The notes under the pieces: model-generated | Told to the model about the DNA's origin: nothing | What the model saw: only the letters and a program-made list of their open reading frames with translations | Database searches by the model: none | Shown here: positions 36,383-45,322 of the stretch, in pieces | Layout of the letters: every line of letters begins with the position of its first letter | How positions within the stretch are numbered: position 1 is the first letter of the stretch | Source of the DNA: Nostoc paludosum FACHB-159 | Lineage (GTDB): Bacteria > Cyanobacteriota > Cyanobacteriia > Cyanobacteriales > Nostocaceae | Assembly: GCF_014698835.1 (NCBI RefSeq) | Contig: NZ_JACJTU010000006.1 | Location: forward strand, 223,183 to 287,182 | Direction: 5' to 3' | Length of the DNA: 64,000 bases | Translations under genes and position numbers: made by a program

Positions 36383-36415
36383 TGTAGAGATACGTTGCAT
36401 TGCAACGTCTCTACA
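36383..36415. repeat. GTAGAGA..TGCAACGTCTCTAC interspersed palindrome
   Basis: Single copy of the palindrome that is expanded at 26746-26812: GTAGAGATACGTTGCA paired with TGCAACGTCTCTAC. Common dispersed repeat of filamentous cyanobacteria. Confidence 0.75.
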
Positions 36416-36613
36416 ACGATAAATCAACGCTTTTAGCGTCTAATCCACATAATACGTAATTTTGAATTCGGAATTCAGTGATGCTTGAATTTAGATGAGT
36501 AAGTTGGATTGAGGCGCTAAACCCAACAAATACTCATAAAAAAGGTAAATAATACATCTTTAGGCTGTGTCAAAAATATTAATTCATCCGGCATTTATGC
36601 AATGTCGAATTGC

Positions 36614-36835
36614 TTATTTATCTGCTGGATAGAAAAGAAACCACCATAACTCTAGCCCCATTAAGGCTAAACCAGCGATCGCCACACCAACTTTCAAGCC
36701 CAAAGGTTGCTCTATGTGCTGAAATTGGCTATTTTGCTCTGAATGCACTGGCATTTCTCCTAAGGCTAGGGTTGATGTTCCAGTCAGAAGGACTAAACTA
36801 GCCAAACTTCCCCAAAGCATTTTTTTGCTGAACAT
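36614..36835 (-). CDS. Small membrane protein at the end of the copper operon
   Basis: The 73-residue protein has a good ribosome binding site (AAGGAG 8 bases upstream) and starts 23 bases after the stop of the copper ATPase gene, so it is very probably cotranscribed. It has a signal-peptide-like N-terminus (MLWGSLASLVLLTGTSTLAL), a short polar section with two His (PVHSEQNSQFQHIEQP) and a membrane helix (VGVAIAGLALMGLELWWFLF). I do not recognise the family. Position suggests an accessory role in copper export, possibly binding metal or stabilising the ATPase; this is inference. Confidence 0.65.
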   Translation of the reverse strand: MFSKKMLWGSLASLVLLTGTSTLALGEMPVHSEQNSQFQHIEQPLGLKVGVAIAGLALMGLELWWFLFYPADK

Positions 36836-36858
36836 TAGATCAACTCCTTTAGAATTTA

Positions 36859-39183
36859 TCAGGTAGCTTTTGGTTGAAAGTTACGCAATCTTAGGGCATT
36901 GCTAACAACAGAAACTGAAGAAAGTGCCATTGCGGCTCCGGCGATAATGGGATTGAGTAACCAACCAAAGATTGGGAAGAGAATTCCAGCTGCAATAGGA
37001 ATGCCAATAACGTTGTAAATAAAAGCAAAAAAGAGATTTTGCCTGATATTGTTGATAGTAGCGCGACTAAGTTGAATCGCCGTCACAATTCCTTGTAAAT
37101 CGCCAGAAATTAGCGTGATATCGCTAGCAGCGATCGCTACATCTGTTCCCGTCCCGATGGCAATTCCCACATCAGCCTGTGCTAGCGCTGGGGCATCATT
37201 GATGCCATCACCTACCATTGCTACCAGGGATTGGGGATTGGGTACCGGGGATTGGGTACTGAAACGAATTTTTCCCAGTCCCCAGTCCCTATTCCCCAGT
37301 CCCTCTTTTTGCAGAGATTGAATTATCGCCGCTTTTTGATCTGGCCGGACTTCGGCAAATACTCGTTTGATGCCGACTTGTTCAGCGATCGCTTCTGCTG
37401 TTTTTTGATTATCTCCAGTAAGCATTATTACTTCTAAACCCAACTTCTGTAGTGTTTTTACTACTGCTGTGGATGAAGGTTTGAGGGCATCGGCAATACC
37501 CATTACTGCTTCTATTGCGCCATCTACGGCTATTAAAATAACTGTTTTTCCAGCAGCTTCCCATGCATTTTTATACTGTTGGAGAGCCGTGGTATTAATT
37601 CCGAGTTCTGTTAACCAGCGTTGGGTACCAATTTGCACCAAGCGATCGCTAACAATTGCTTGCACGCCGCTACCTGCGATGGCTTGAAAGTTGTTAGCCT
37701 CTAATAAATTCACTTCTTGAGACTCGGCATACCTGACAACAGCGGACGCTAGAGGATGTTCAGAATTTCGTTCTACTGTTGCTGCTAACTGTAAAACCTT
37801 GAGTTCGTTACCATCGGCTGTGCCCTTGACAGTGACAAAATCTGTAACCGTAGGTTTACCCACAGTTAAAGTACCAGTTTTATCTAAAACGATGGTTTGG
37901 ATTTTGTGTGCCAGTTCTAAGCTGTCTGCGCCTTTAATCAAAATTCCATTTTCTGCACCTTTGCCGGTTCCCACCATTACAGAAGTCGGGGTAGCTAAAC
38001 CCAAAGCACAAGGACAAGCGATAATCAATACACCTACCGTTGTCATTGTTGCTAGGGTGAGGTTGCCTGTGAAGTTAAACCAAATGATAAAAGTGGCGAT
38101 CGCAATGGCAATCACAGCTGGTACAAACCATCCCGTCACTTGATCTGCCAACCGCTGAATTGGTGCTTTAGAACCTTGTGCTTGTTGCACCAATTTGACG
38201 ATTTGAGCCAAAAACGTATCTTTTCCGACTCGTGTCGCCCGAAACTGAAATGCACCCGCACCGTTTATCGTCGCCCCAATCACTTCATCTGGTGGTTGCT
38301 TTTTGACTGGCAAACTTTCACCAGTCACCATCGCTTCATCTACCGTGGAAACCCCTGCAATGATTTCGCCATCTACCGGAATTTTTTCACCAGGACGCAC
38401 CAAAATCACATCGTTGATTTTCACTTCGGCGATGGGAACGTCAATTTCCACTCCATTACGGATGACTCTGGCATCTCTGGCTTGGAGTCCCATGAGTTTG
38501 CGGATAGCTTCAGAAGTTTGTCCCTTGGCGCGATTTTCCAACAATCGCCCCAGCAAAATTAAGGTAATGACAATAGCAGCAACTTCATAATAAACATGAG
38601 GAATCAAACCCTGAGCAATAAAAAATCCAGGGAAAACGGTAATAAATAAAGAATATAGATAGGCTGCACTTGTACCCAAAGCAATCAGCGTGTCCATCGT
38701 CGCTGTATGACGCCTAAAAGCTTTGAACCCATTGCGGTAAAAAGATCCACCACACCAAAAAACGACAGGTGTTGTCAGCACTAGCTGTAGCCAAGGATTC
38801 CCCAGGAAACTGGGAATCAAGGGCAAATTTAACCCAGTCATCATCGGTAGCGATCCTAAAAATAGGAAACTGCTGATTACGCCTCCCACCGTTACTTTGA
38901 GAAAAAGTTCGCGTTGTTTTGCTTGTCTAGTTGCTATCTCCACATCATCTTCTTGAGATAGCATTTCTTCTGAGAGTGAGTAGGAAGAGTAACCGGCAGC
39001 CGCGATCGCACTTTGGATTTTTTCCAAATTAGTAATAGAGCGATCGTAATTGATGGTGGCTTGCTCAGCTCCAAAGTTAACGTTGCAGTCAATTACCCCG
39101 CGAACCGAGCGAATCGCTTTTTCGACGTTGTTGGCACAAGCCGCGCAGCTCATACCTCGAAGTTTGAGTGTGAGAGTATCCAT
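36859..39183 (-). CDS. CPx-type copper-translocating P-type ATPase with repeat-derived insertion
   Basis: The 774-residue inner or thylakoid membrane pump has an N-terminal heavy-metal domain ([14 protein letters not shown]), A-domain ([12 protein letters not shown]), membrane metal site [10 protein letters not shown], phosphorylation site [17 protein letters not shown] nucleotide-binding motif, [10 protein letters not shown] and [11 protein letters not shown]. The CPC and Cys-x-x-Cys motifs indicate Cu+ export like PacS/CtpA/CopA. Between the QSLQKEG helix and VAMVGDG lies an extra stretch of about 25 residues ([16 protein letters not shown]) encoded by an interspersed repeat at 37224-37304. 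The chosen ATG directly abuts another copy of that repeat, so no ribosome binding site is visible. Confidence 0.9.
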   Translation of the reverse strand: MDTLTLKLRGMSCAACANNVEKAIRSVRGVIDCNVNFGAEQATINYDRSITNLEKIQSAIAAAGYSSYSLSEEMLSQEDDVEIATRQAKQRELFLKVTVGGVISSFLFLGSLPMMTGLNLPLIPSFLGNPWLQLVLTTPVVFWCGGSFYRNGFKAFRRHTATMDTLIALGTSAAYLYSLFITVFPGFFIAQGLIPHVYYEVAAIVITLILLGRLLENRAKGQTSEAIRKLMGLQARDARVIRNGVEIDVPIAEVKINDVILVRPGEKIPVDGEIIAGVSTVDEAMVTGESLPVKKQPPDEVIGATINGAGAFQFRATRVGKDTFLAQIVKLVQQAQGSKAPIQRLADQVTGWFVPAVIAIAIATFIIWFNFTGNLTLATMTTVGVLIIACPCALGLATPTSVMVGTGKGAENGILIKGADSLELAHKIQTIVLDKTGTLTVGKPTVTDFVTVKGTADGNELKVLQLAATVERNSEHPLASAVVRYAESQEVNLLEANNFQAIAGSGVQAIVSDRLVQIGTQRWLTELGINTTALQQYKNAWEAAGKTVILIAVDGAIEAVMGIADALKPSSTAVVKTLQKLGLEVIMLTGDNQKTAEAIAEQVGIKRVFAEVRPDQKAAIIQSLQKEGLGNRDWGLGKIRFSTQSPVPNPQSLVAMVGDGINDAPALAQADVGIAIGTGTDVAIAASDITLISGDLQGIVTAIQLSRATINNIRQNLFFAFIYNVIGIPIAAGILFPIFGWLLNPIIAGAAMALSSVSVVSNALRLRNFQPKAT
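37224..37304. repeat. GGGGATT/AGTCCCC interspersed repeat inserted in a coding region
   Basis: A dyad of AGGGATTGGGGATTGGG-type and CCCAGTCCCCAGTCCC-type arms sits inside the ATPase gene without breaking the frame. The same kind of sequence fills the spacer at 39186-39284. It adds about 25 residues just before the conserved VGDGIND motif. Confidence 0.75.
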
Positions 39184-39185
39184 AT

Positions 39186-39284
39186 TGGGGATTAGGGATT
39201 GGGGACTAGTGACTGGGGATTAGGGACTGGGGATTAGGGAACCCAGTACCCAATACCTAGTACCCAGTCCCCAGCCCCCAGTCC
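39186..39284. repeat. GGGGATT/AGTCCCC interspersed repeat between copper genes
   Basis: A roughly 99-bp imperfect dyad built of GGGATTAGGGA-like and CCCAGTCCCCAGCCCCCAGT-like heptamer-scale units fills nearly the entire spacer between the chaperone and ATPase genes. Similar in sequence and structure to the insertion at 37224-37304. Confidence 0.75.
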
Positions 39285-39288
39285 TCGT

Positions 39289-39483
39289 TTACGCGACTGG
39301 ATAGCCAGCAGCAGCTAACGCTTCTTTAATCGCTGTTTCTGATGCTTGAGTTTCTACGCTGACAAGCTTGGTTGTTGGATCGGCCTGAACGCTAGCATTG
39401 GCATCGACAGCCTGAAGTGCTTTGGTGATGGTGTTTGCACAAGCAGAACAAGCCATGTTGGGAACTGTAAGTTGGAAAGCCAT
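39289..39483 (-). CDS. Copper chaperone, heavy-metal-associated domain (Atx1/CopZ type)
   Basis: The protein is 64 residues from the ATG of MAFQLTVPNMACSACANTI (39483); the longer form from 39516 adds 11 residues without support. The M-x-C-S-A-C motif binds Cu+ and the domain has the expected beta-alpha-beta-beta-alpha-beta length. Cyanobacterial Atx1 hands copper to CtpA and PacS for plastocyanin and cytochrome oxidase. The gene lies just upstream of the copper ATPase and just downstream of a MerR-like operator, so the three genes likely form one copper-responsive operon. Confidence 0.88.
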   Translation of the reverse strand: MAFQLTVPNMACSACANTITKALQAVDANASVQADPTTKLVSVETQASETAIKEALAAAGYPVA

Positions 39484-39600
39484 AGATTTACGGGATAAAA
39501 TGAACAACCTCGCCAAGCCAAGCTGGATGACTGGGACGTATACCTGACACCCCAGAAATTAGAAATTTCTGGCTGAGGATTCGCCTTGAATTTATCCTAA

Positions 39601-39622
39601 ACTCTCCATCTGGCTGGAGAGT
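39601..39622 (-). promoter_or_regulatory. MerR-family-type operator upstream of the copper operon
   Basis: ACTCTCCA and TGGAGAGT form a perfect 8-bp inverted repeat with a 6-base centre. On the minus strand a -35-like CTAGAC and a -10-like TTTAGG lie at the ends with a 19-base spacer, the over-long spacing typical of CueR/MerR promoters. It lies 118 bases upstream of the chaperone start. The spacer also holds a CCAGAAATT/AATTTCTGG hairpin (39552-39571) in the leader. No merR-type gene is in the window. Confidence 0.55.
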
Positions 39623-39851
39623 CTAGAGATTTTCAAAAGTTTCAAAAATACAATATGCTACAAAAACTTGTCACCTGATAAAAGTGTGTGTTATCAAGGT
39701 GATATAACTACATTAGTAAGAATTATCCTGTTGTTTTCCTCACAATTCTGGGAAAATAGCTCCCCACTACCTGAGGCGCGGCTGCTGAACCGAAGTCTCC
39801 TTTATCTCTTCATCACAAAGAGTCTTTTTTAAGACTTTATTTGGAATTTTC

Positions 39852-41291
39852 ATGCAGCCAAAAAATTTAAAACGTCTTCTCCGTGCGTTAGGGCGGCAGG
39901 GTTTGGATGTAACTTATAACAATCATACTTATTCTGTCCGTCTAGCTAATTCCCCTGATTTTCCTGTAGCAGAAGTGCTATTACCGGAAGGCTTCCCCAT
40001 AGAAGCCAAAGCACTCAAGCAGTTAACGAATTTGGCAAGTGTTCGTCATCCGTCGGGTGGATGTGTGTGCCGTGCCTGTGCTACGCCTGATTTTCATCCT
40101 GGCGATGCAGGGGTAGCCATTGGTTCAGTCGTAGAAACTGTGGGTCAAGTAATCCCTAGTGCTGTCGGTTCTGACATTAATTGTGGAATGCGCTTGCATG
40201 TAGCTGATTTGACAATTGAGCAATTTCTCGCCAAGCGCGATGAATTTGTAGAACGTATGAAGGGGGATTACTTCTTTGGTACGCGTGATGTAACGATGAC
40301 TGGTCAAGCAATGCAAGCGTTATTTCAGTACGGAGTTCCCGGTTGGTTAGATGCAATGTTAGATCGACCTACGGGAAGTGTAGTTAAGTCTGATTTACAA
40401 CAACTTGCCGAAGAAAGCGATGCCATCTTCTTAGGTGGTTCGATGGATGGTGACTGGAAACTCGCACCTGAAGAATTGGTTCCCGATGCTGGACTGGTGC
40501 GCGATGGCGGACTAGCAACCATTGGCGGCGGCAACCATTTTGTAGAAGTGCAGCGAATTGATAAAGTCGAAAATCGCACACTTGCCCACGCCTGGGGAGT
40601 GCGCGAGGGACAGCTAGCTTTTATGATTCACTCTGGTTCTCGGAATGTGGGTAAGTACATCGGGGGAATGTGGCGAGATAAAGCTAAGGCAGTTTGGCCA
40701 AAAAATTTGAAATACCCTGATTCTCAGATTTTTCCTCTTTCAACTTCTTCTCATCCCGAATTAGTTGCGAGTTATCTGCAAGCTGAGGCCACAGCCGCTA
40801 ACTATGGGTTTGTCAATCGCTTACTATTAGCAGAACTACTACGTCTGCGTTTGCGAGAAGTATACAAAGATGTGGAAGCACCTTTAGTTTATGACTTACC
40901 CCACAACATCACTTTGCCAGAAGGTGAAGGATGGGTAACGCGTAAAGGCGCTTGTCCAGCACATGTAGGACAACCAGTGATTATTCCTGGTTCAATGGGT
41001 GCTTATTCTTATCTAATGGTGGGCAGAGGTAATCCAGCATTTTGTAATTCTGCTTCACACGGGGCGGGAAGAATTCGTTCTCGGTTTGACCTCAATCGCA
41101 GAGGTGCATCCGAAAGTGAGGCAGAACTGGGATTAACTGGAGTAGACTGCATCACCTTGCGTGAAGAACGCCGCATTGAAGAAGCACCAGCCGCTTACAA
41201 ACCGATTCAGTCTGTGATTGATGTCCAGGTTGCGGCAGGAATGGTTGATGTTGTGGCGCGGTTGAGTCCGGTGCTGACGTTTAAGGCGTGA
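39852..41291 (+). CDS. rtcB: RtcB family RNA ligase
   Basis: The 479-residue enzyme shows the RtcB hallmarks: VGSDINCGMRLH (metal Asp and Cys), GGGNHFVEVQ (metal His), HSGSRNVGKYIGG and NSASHGAGRIRSR with the guanylylated His. RtcB joins 2',3'-cyclic phosphate and 5'-OH RNA ends in a GTP/Mn-dependent reaction and acts in tRNA repair or splicing. The length is that of the standard bacterial form. It stands alone, convergent with the dehydrogenase gene that follows. No archease gene is adjacent. Confidence 0.92.
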   Translation: MQPKNLKRLLRALGRQGLDVTYNNHTYSVRLANSPDFPVAEVLLPEGFPIEAKALKQLTNLASVRHPSGGCVCRACATPDFHPGDAGVAIGSVVETVGQVIPSAVGSDINCGMRLHVADLTIEQFLAKRDEFVERMKGDYFFGTRDVTMTGQAMQALFQYGVPGWLDAMLDRPTGSVVKSDLQQLAEESDAIFLGGSMDGDWKLAPEELVPDAGLVRDGGLATIGGGNHFVEVQRIDKVENRTLAHAWGVREGQLAFMIHSGSRNVGKYIGGMWRDKAKAVWPKNLKYPDSQIFPLSTSSHPELVASYLQAEATAANYGFVNRLLLAELLRLRLREVYKDVEAPLVYDLPHNITLPEGEGWVTRKGACPAHVGQPVIIPGSMGAYSYLMVGRGNPAFCNSASHGAGRIRSRFDLNRRGASESEAELGLTGVDCITLREERRIEEAPAAYKPIQSVIDVQVAAGMVDVVARLSPVLTFKA

Positions 41292-41300
41292 ACGTTGGCT

Positions 41301-41334
41301 GTTGACTGTTGACGGTTAACCATCAACAGTCAAC
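41301..41334. terminator. Hairpin between convergent rtcB and DUF1932 genes
   Basis: GTTGACTGTTGA pairs exactly with TCAACAGTCAAC around a 10-base loop, overlapping the last codons of the minus-strand gene. The sequence belongs to a dispersed GTTGACTGTTGAC motif seen also near 6625 and 49570. A terminator role is inferred from position. Confidence 0.4.
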
Positions 41335-42206
41335 GTTTCTTGGGAAAGGGTAGTAATTATGTCTGGTAGTGGACGATCGCGATCATTCTCTTCCGGCGTT
41401 TCCCTACCCAAAGATGTTTCTTTAACTAACCGATAAACATCGGCTGCTCCTTGAAAAATGCGCTCTGTCAAATCTAAAGCTTGAAAGGTGTCTGCAATCT
41501 CTTCCATTTCTCCCACCCATCGATGTGCTTTTGGTGTCATGGATGGTAAGGAACGAGTAAGTATTTTCGCTAATTCGGGTTGGCTGCTAGACACTTCATC
41601 CCACAGTTGTTGGTCTAAACCTAAGCGATGGGCTGCAATCAGCAATTCTGTACCGATCGCTGTCAGCCCTTTTGTTAGTGCTGCATAGCACATTTTTAAC
41701 CCAGAAGCTTGACCAATTTCATCGCCAATTACCCGCACATCTAATCCATAATCTCGGAGTTGTTGGAGTTCAATGGCCTGTTTTCCTGATGCATAAATGC
41801 GGGTACGATTGGGAACCCGTGGAGGCGGGCCGATGATTGATGCATCGACAAATTGCCCGCCGTTTGATTCAATTATTTGGGCAATACTTCTCACCTTTTC
41901 GGGTGCGATCGCGTTGGCATCAACATATAAAATACTTTTACCAACGCTGGCTATTGCTTGAGCTACTTCTTGGGCTGCCTGTGTGGCGGCGGCGGGAACT
42001 AGCACTGATAGCACCACATCGGATTCAATGACCAATTGTTTGAGCGAACCGACATCCTTAATATTGGCTGCGGCGGCTAATTGTCGAGTGCGATCGCTTC
42101 GGTCATCCAACGCTGCAATCGTCTTCAATCCATGTTGATTGAGTACGGCGGCGATGGCCTGCCCCATGTCACCCGGACTTAAAATACCAACAGTTTGAAT
42201 TTGCAT
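41316..42206 (-). CDS. NAD(P)-dependent dehydrogenase with DUF1932 C-terminal domain
   Basis: The 296-residue protein has a Rossmann domain of the 6-phosphogluconate/3-hydroxyisobutyrate dehydrogenase superfamily at the N-terminus (VGILSPGDMGQAIAAVL, VLSVLVPAAATQAAQEVAQ, LYVDANAIAPEKV) and the helical DUF1932 domain at the C-terminus (ASGLKMCYAALTKGLTA, WVGEMEEIADTFQALDLTER). The catalytic Lys of the superfamily fits GLKMCYA. Substrate unknown. Single gene, convergent with rtcB. Confidence 0.82.
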   Translation of the reverse strand: MQIQTVGILSPGDMGQAIAAVLNQHGLKTIAALDDRSDRTRQLAAAANIKDVGSLKQLVIESDVVLSVLVPAAATQAAQEVAQAIASVGKSILYVDANAIAPEKVRSIAQIIESNGGQFVDASIIGPPPRVPNRTRIYASGKQAIELQQLRDYGLDVRVIGDEIGQASGLKMCYAALTKGLTAIGTELLIAAHRLGLDQQLWDEVSSSQPELAKILTRSLPSMTPKAHRWVGEMEEIADTFQALDLTERIFQGAADVYRLVKETSLGRETPEENDRDRPLPDIITTLSQETLTVDG

Positions 42207-42396
42207 GGCAAACTTGATTCCAAATTGCTGCTCAAAGAGTACTGATGTGCTTCGTTTATCTACGCACCCAGTACTCCTTGTTTGGCATGGGTTTGGAGAT
42301 TGAGTTATGAAACAAAATACGATAAGTTGATTGAGTTACCGTATTTTATCTAAACAGGAACTTACCACAAATTGTTCTCAAGAAGCAAGCTATCGA

Positions 42397-42843
42397 ATGA
42401 CTCAAAAAACAGAAGTATATAAATTTATCCTAGCTTTTGTTGCTGGCTTTCTGGCAGTACTGGTATTTCACCAAGGTGTACTGGCGCTGCTACATGCAAT
42501 TAATTTTACCCCACGTCCAGCCTATCAAATTACACCCACACAGCCTTTGGGTATACCGCAATTCCTCTCAAGCGCCTTCTGGGGAGGAATTTGGGGTTTA
42601 GTTTGGGCAGCGATTACAGTACGCTGGCAAGTAAACAAAAATTATTGGTTAGCAGCGCTCATATTTGGTGCTATTGCACCGACATTGATTGCTTGGTTTA
42701 TTGTTGCACCATTGAAAGGTCAGCCCATAGCAGGAGGTTGGAAACCAGCCGTGATGATTACAGGTTTATTAGTCAATGGTGCTTGGGGATTGGGAACAGC
42801 TTTATTCTTTAATTGGTTTGCCAGAAGACAAGTATTACAGTGA
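42397..42843 (+). CDS. Hypothetical four-helix membrane protein
   Basis: The protein is 148 residues from the ATG of MTQKTEVYK (42397); an upstream TTG at 42331 is unlikely. Four hydrophobic segments are visible: FILAFVAGFLAVLVF, WGGIWGLVWAAIT, WLAALIFGAIAPTLIAWFIV and VMITGLLVNGAWGLGTALFF. The pattern is that of a conserved bacterial membrane protein family with no assigned function. Its stop codon overlaps the GTG of the acetyltransferase remnant that follows. Confidence 0.72.
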   Translation: MTQKTEVYKFILAFVAGFLAVLVFHQGVLALLHAINFTPRPAYQITPTQPLGIPQFLSSAFWGGIWGLVWAAITVRWQVNKNYWLAALIFGAIAPTLIAWFIVAPLKGQPIAGGWKPAVMITGLLVNGAWGLGTALFFNWFARRQVLQ

Positions 42844-43092
42844 AGGCGACAATCAGACTAGCCAATGAAAACGATGCATCACAAATGCTCTTAATTTATG
42901 CACCGATTGTCCAAGAAACTACAATTTCTTTTGAGTTAGAAGCACCCAGCGAAACGGTCTCTACAACCACAGCAATCTTTCTTGAGTGATGGCGATAAAC
43001 CTATAAATCCACCCATTTCTATGCCAGAAATACAGAAATCGCCTTTGTGGGATGAAGCTTTAACAAATGGACTGTTGTTGCTGCGAGTTTAA
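42840..43092 (+). pseudogene. Degraded GNAT (phosphinothricin-type) acetyltransferase
   Basis: From GTG at 42840 the frame reads VKATIRLANENDASQMLLIY, then APIVQETTISFELEAPSE, a clear N-terminus of the PAT/Pat-like GNAT family. It stops at 42987-42989 after 49 codons. Further on, bases 43021-43092 read YARNTEIAFVG, a stop, then SFNKWTVVA, which resembles the family C-terminus (VG.KF.RW.DV). The acetyl-CoA-binding middle is missing. The remnant overlaps the stop of the preceding membrane protein gene by 4 bases, so it was probably once coupled to it. Confidence 0.6.
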
Positions 43093-43237
43093 CTTCATAC
43101 CAAATTTCACGAGTTCCTCCCAAATTAGACTCCAGAAAACTCTGCGTATCTTTGCGTTAACTTTGCGCGACGGCAGTCGCTACAACGGGGGGAACCCCCG
43201 CAACGCGCTGCCTCCCCTCTGCGTTTAAAAACTTTCC

Positions 43238-44677
43238 ATGAGTGAGACACCAAAAATTATGTCAGAAATTGCTGATTTCTCTGCATCTCAACTCATATCA
43301 CTATACCGCGATCGCCAGTTGTCACCAGTTGAAGCCACCAAAGCCGCCCTAGAACGGATTGATGCTTACAATAGCTCAGTTAACGCCTTTGCCATCGTCG
43401 ATGAAAAGACTGCTCTTGTTGAAGCCCAAGCTTCTGAAGTACGCTGGCTCAATGGTAATCCCCTTGGCTTAGTGGATGGTATACCCTTTACTGCCAAAGA
43501 TTTACTCTTAACCAAGGGTTTACCAACACGTCGCGGAAGTAAAGCGATTATTGCCAATCAACCTTGGGAGGAAGATGCACCGGCGGTGGCGCGTCTACGG
43601 GAACAAGGAGCAGTATTACTCGGAAAAACCACAACTTCAGAATTTGGCTGGAAGGGTGTCACCGATAGCCCCCTGACTGGTATTAGCCGCAATCCTTGGA
43701 ATACAGAACTAACTCCCGGAGGTAGTAGCGGTGGGGCGGCTGTCGCTGCTGCGTTAGGGATGGGTACTCTTCACCTGGGTACAGATGGCGGCGGCTCATC
43801 AAGAACACCGGCGGCGTTAACTGGTGTGTTTGGTTTCAAACCCACTTTTGGGCGCGTGGCTGGTTATCCATCAGCCCATACTGGAACTTTGTTTCATATT
43901 GGCGTTGTGGTTCGCACTGTTACCGATGCAGCAGTGGCGTTAAATGTGATTGCCCATCCTGATGTTCGTGATTGGTATGCTTTACCAAATGAGCAACAAG
44001 ACTATACTGTGGATTTAAATCGGGGTGTTGCTGGATTACGGATTGCTTACAGCCCGAACTTTGGATACGCCGATGTAGATCCTGAAGTAACCGCCTTAGT
44101 TAGAGCCGCAGTCGATGTTTTTGCCAAACTCGGTGCTGTTGTCGAGCAAGTCGATCCTGGTTTTGCTAATCCTCGGAGTATTTTCCAAACCTTCTGGCAA
44201 GTCGGTGCAGCCAAGCTATTACGCGGTTTTAGTCCAGAACAACGAGCTGCGATCGAAGAAGGATTACAGGCTAGTGCTAGAGAAGGCAATCGCATTACTC
44301 TATCAGAATACATCAGCGCCCAAGATGCTCGTGAAGCTTTAGGAAGACATCTACAACGCTTTCATGAAAACTATGATTTGCTAATTACTCCTACCTTACC
44401 TGTAGTCGCCTTTCCCGTCGGGCAAAACAGACCCCAGTCATATATTGACAATCCCCAGCGAGATTGGTCGCCTTTTTCTTATCCTTTTAATTTGACACAA
44501 CAACCAGCCGCTTCTGTGCCTTGTGGCTTTACCAAAAACGGTCTACCTGTAGCTATACAAATTGTTGCTGCTAAATACAGAGATTTACTAGTATTGCAAG
44601 CAGCGAAAGCTTATGAAAATGTATCTCCTTTTGTAATGCCTGTAGCCTTTTTTAAGGCGAGTAAAAAACTCTCGTAG
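43238..44677 (+). CDS. Amidase signature family enzyme
   Basis: The 479-residue protein has the amidase signature: catalytic Lys in IPFTAKDLLLTKG, the Gly/Ser-rich TPGGSSGGAAVAAALGMG loop with the cis-Ser, and the nucleophile Ser in LGTDGGGSSRTPAALTG. The FGFKPTFGRV block follows. It hydrolyses amides; the family includes GatA, but GatB/C partners are absent and the C-terminus differs, so a free amidase is more likely. An in-frame ATG at 43259 is an alternative start. Its 3' end overlaps the convergent HAD gene by 67 bases. Confidence 0.87.
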   Translation: MSETPKIMSEIADFSASQLISLYRDRQLSPVEATKAALERIDAYNSSVNAFAIVDEKTALVEAQASEVRWLNGNPLGLVDGIPFTAKDLLLTKGLPTRRGSKAIIANQPWEEDAPAVARLREQGAVLLGKTTTSEFGWKGVTDSPLTGISRNPWNTELTPGGSSGGAAVAAALGMGTLHLGTDGGGSSRTPAALTGVFGFKPTFGRVAGYPSAHTGTLFHIGVVVRTVTDAAVALNVIAHPDVRDWYALPNEQQDYTVDLNRGVAGLRIAYSPNFGYADVDPEVTALVRAAVDVFAKLGAVVEQVDPGFANPRSIFQTFWQVGAAKLLRGFSPEQRAAIEEGLQASAREGNRITLSEYISAQDAREALGRHLQRFHENYDLLITPTLPVVAFPVGQNRPQSYIDNPQRDWSPFSYPFNLTQQPAASVPCGFTKNGLPVAIQIVAAKYRDLLVLQAAKAYENVSPFVMPVAFFKASKKLS

Positions 44678-45321
44678 TCATCATAGTTGGGAAAAACATC
44701 AGTCGCCCCTTCATTGAATAATGCTTGAGCTTGATTATCGCAAGCAATACCGATGAATGAATATCCTGATTTTTTAGCTGAGCGAATATCCCAAACACCA
44801 TCCCCAATGTAAACAACTTCCGAGAAAAGTTGATCGTAATATATTTCGGCTCTAGAATGAGCGATCGCCATTATTCCCTCACGGGACTCATCATCATCTG
44901 AAAAAGCATAAGGAATATTATCGATAGGAAGATTAGCAGATTTTAATTTGAATATCGCTGATGCTGTCCAACCTCCTCCAGCATAGGCTACCTGATAGTC
45001 ACCAGATGCAAGGAGGTTTTTCAACATATCAGATGAACCTGATATTGCTTTTACTCCACCGCGTGCTTTTGTACCATCAAGAAGTAATTCTAAAAAACGC
45101 TGTTGAAATGCCTCCACTTCCTTAGATAAAGGAATGCGATCGAGTTTATTTTGAAAGATTTCATTTAAAATACAAGCATCTGTGACATGAGTGTATGATG
45201 TCCAATCACTTGATACTTCTGAAAAACCAAATACTTCATACAATGCTTGTAAATATGATTCATTGTCCAGGTTATTTGACTCAGTAAGAGTGCCGTCAAT
45301 ATCAAACATTACTAATTTCAT
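44611..45321 (-). CDS. HAD superfamily hydrolase (phosphoglycolate phosphatase-like)
   Basis: The protein is 236 residues from the ATG at 45321, which follows the stop of the GNAT gene by one base; a GTG at 45330 would add 3 residues. Motif I is VMFDIDGTLTES, motif II is in VAYAGGGWTAS, and motif III/IV is YIGDGVWDIRSAKKSGY. The cap region is helical. It is likely a small-molecule phosphatase. It is translationally coupled to the upstream acetyltransferase and overlaps the convergent amidase gene at the 3' end. Confidence 0.82.
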   Translation of the reverse strand: MKLVMFDIDGTLTESNNLDNESYLQALYEVFGFSEVSSDWTSYTHVTDACILNEIFQNKLDRIPLSKEVEAFQQRFLELLLDGTKARGGVKAISGSSDMLKNLLASGDYQVAYAGGGWTASAIFKLKSANLPIDNIPYAFSDDDESREGIMAIAHSRAEIYYDQLFSEVVYIGDGVWDIRSAKKSGYSFIGIACDNQAQALFNEGATDVFPNYDDYESFLLALKKATGITKGDTFS

Positions 45322-45322
45322 C

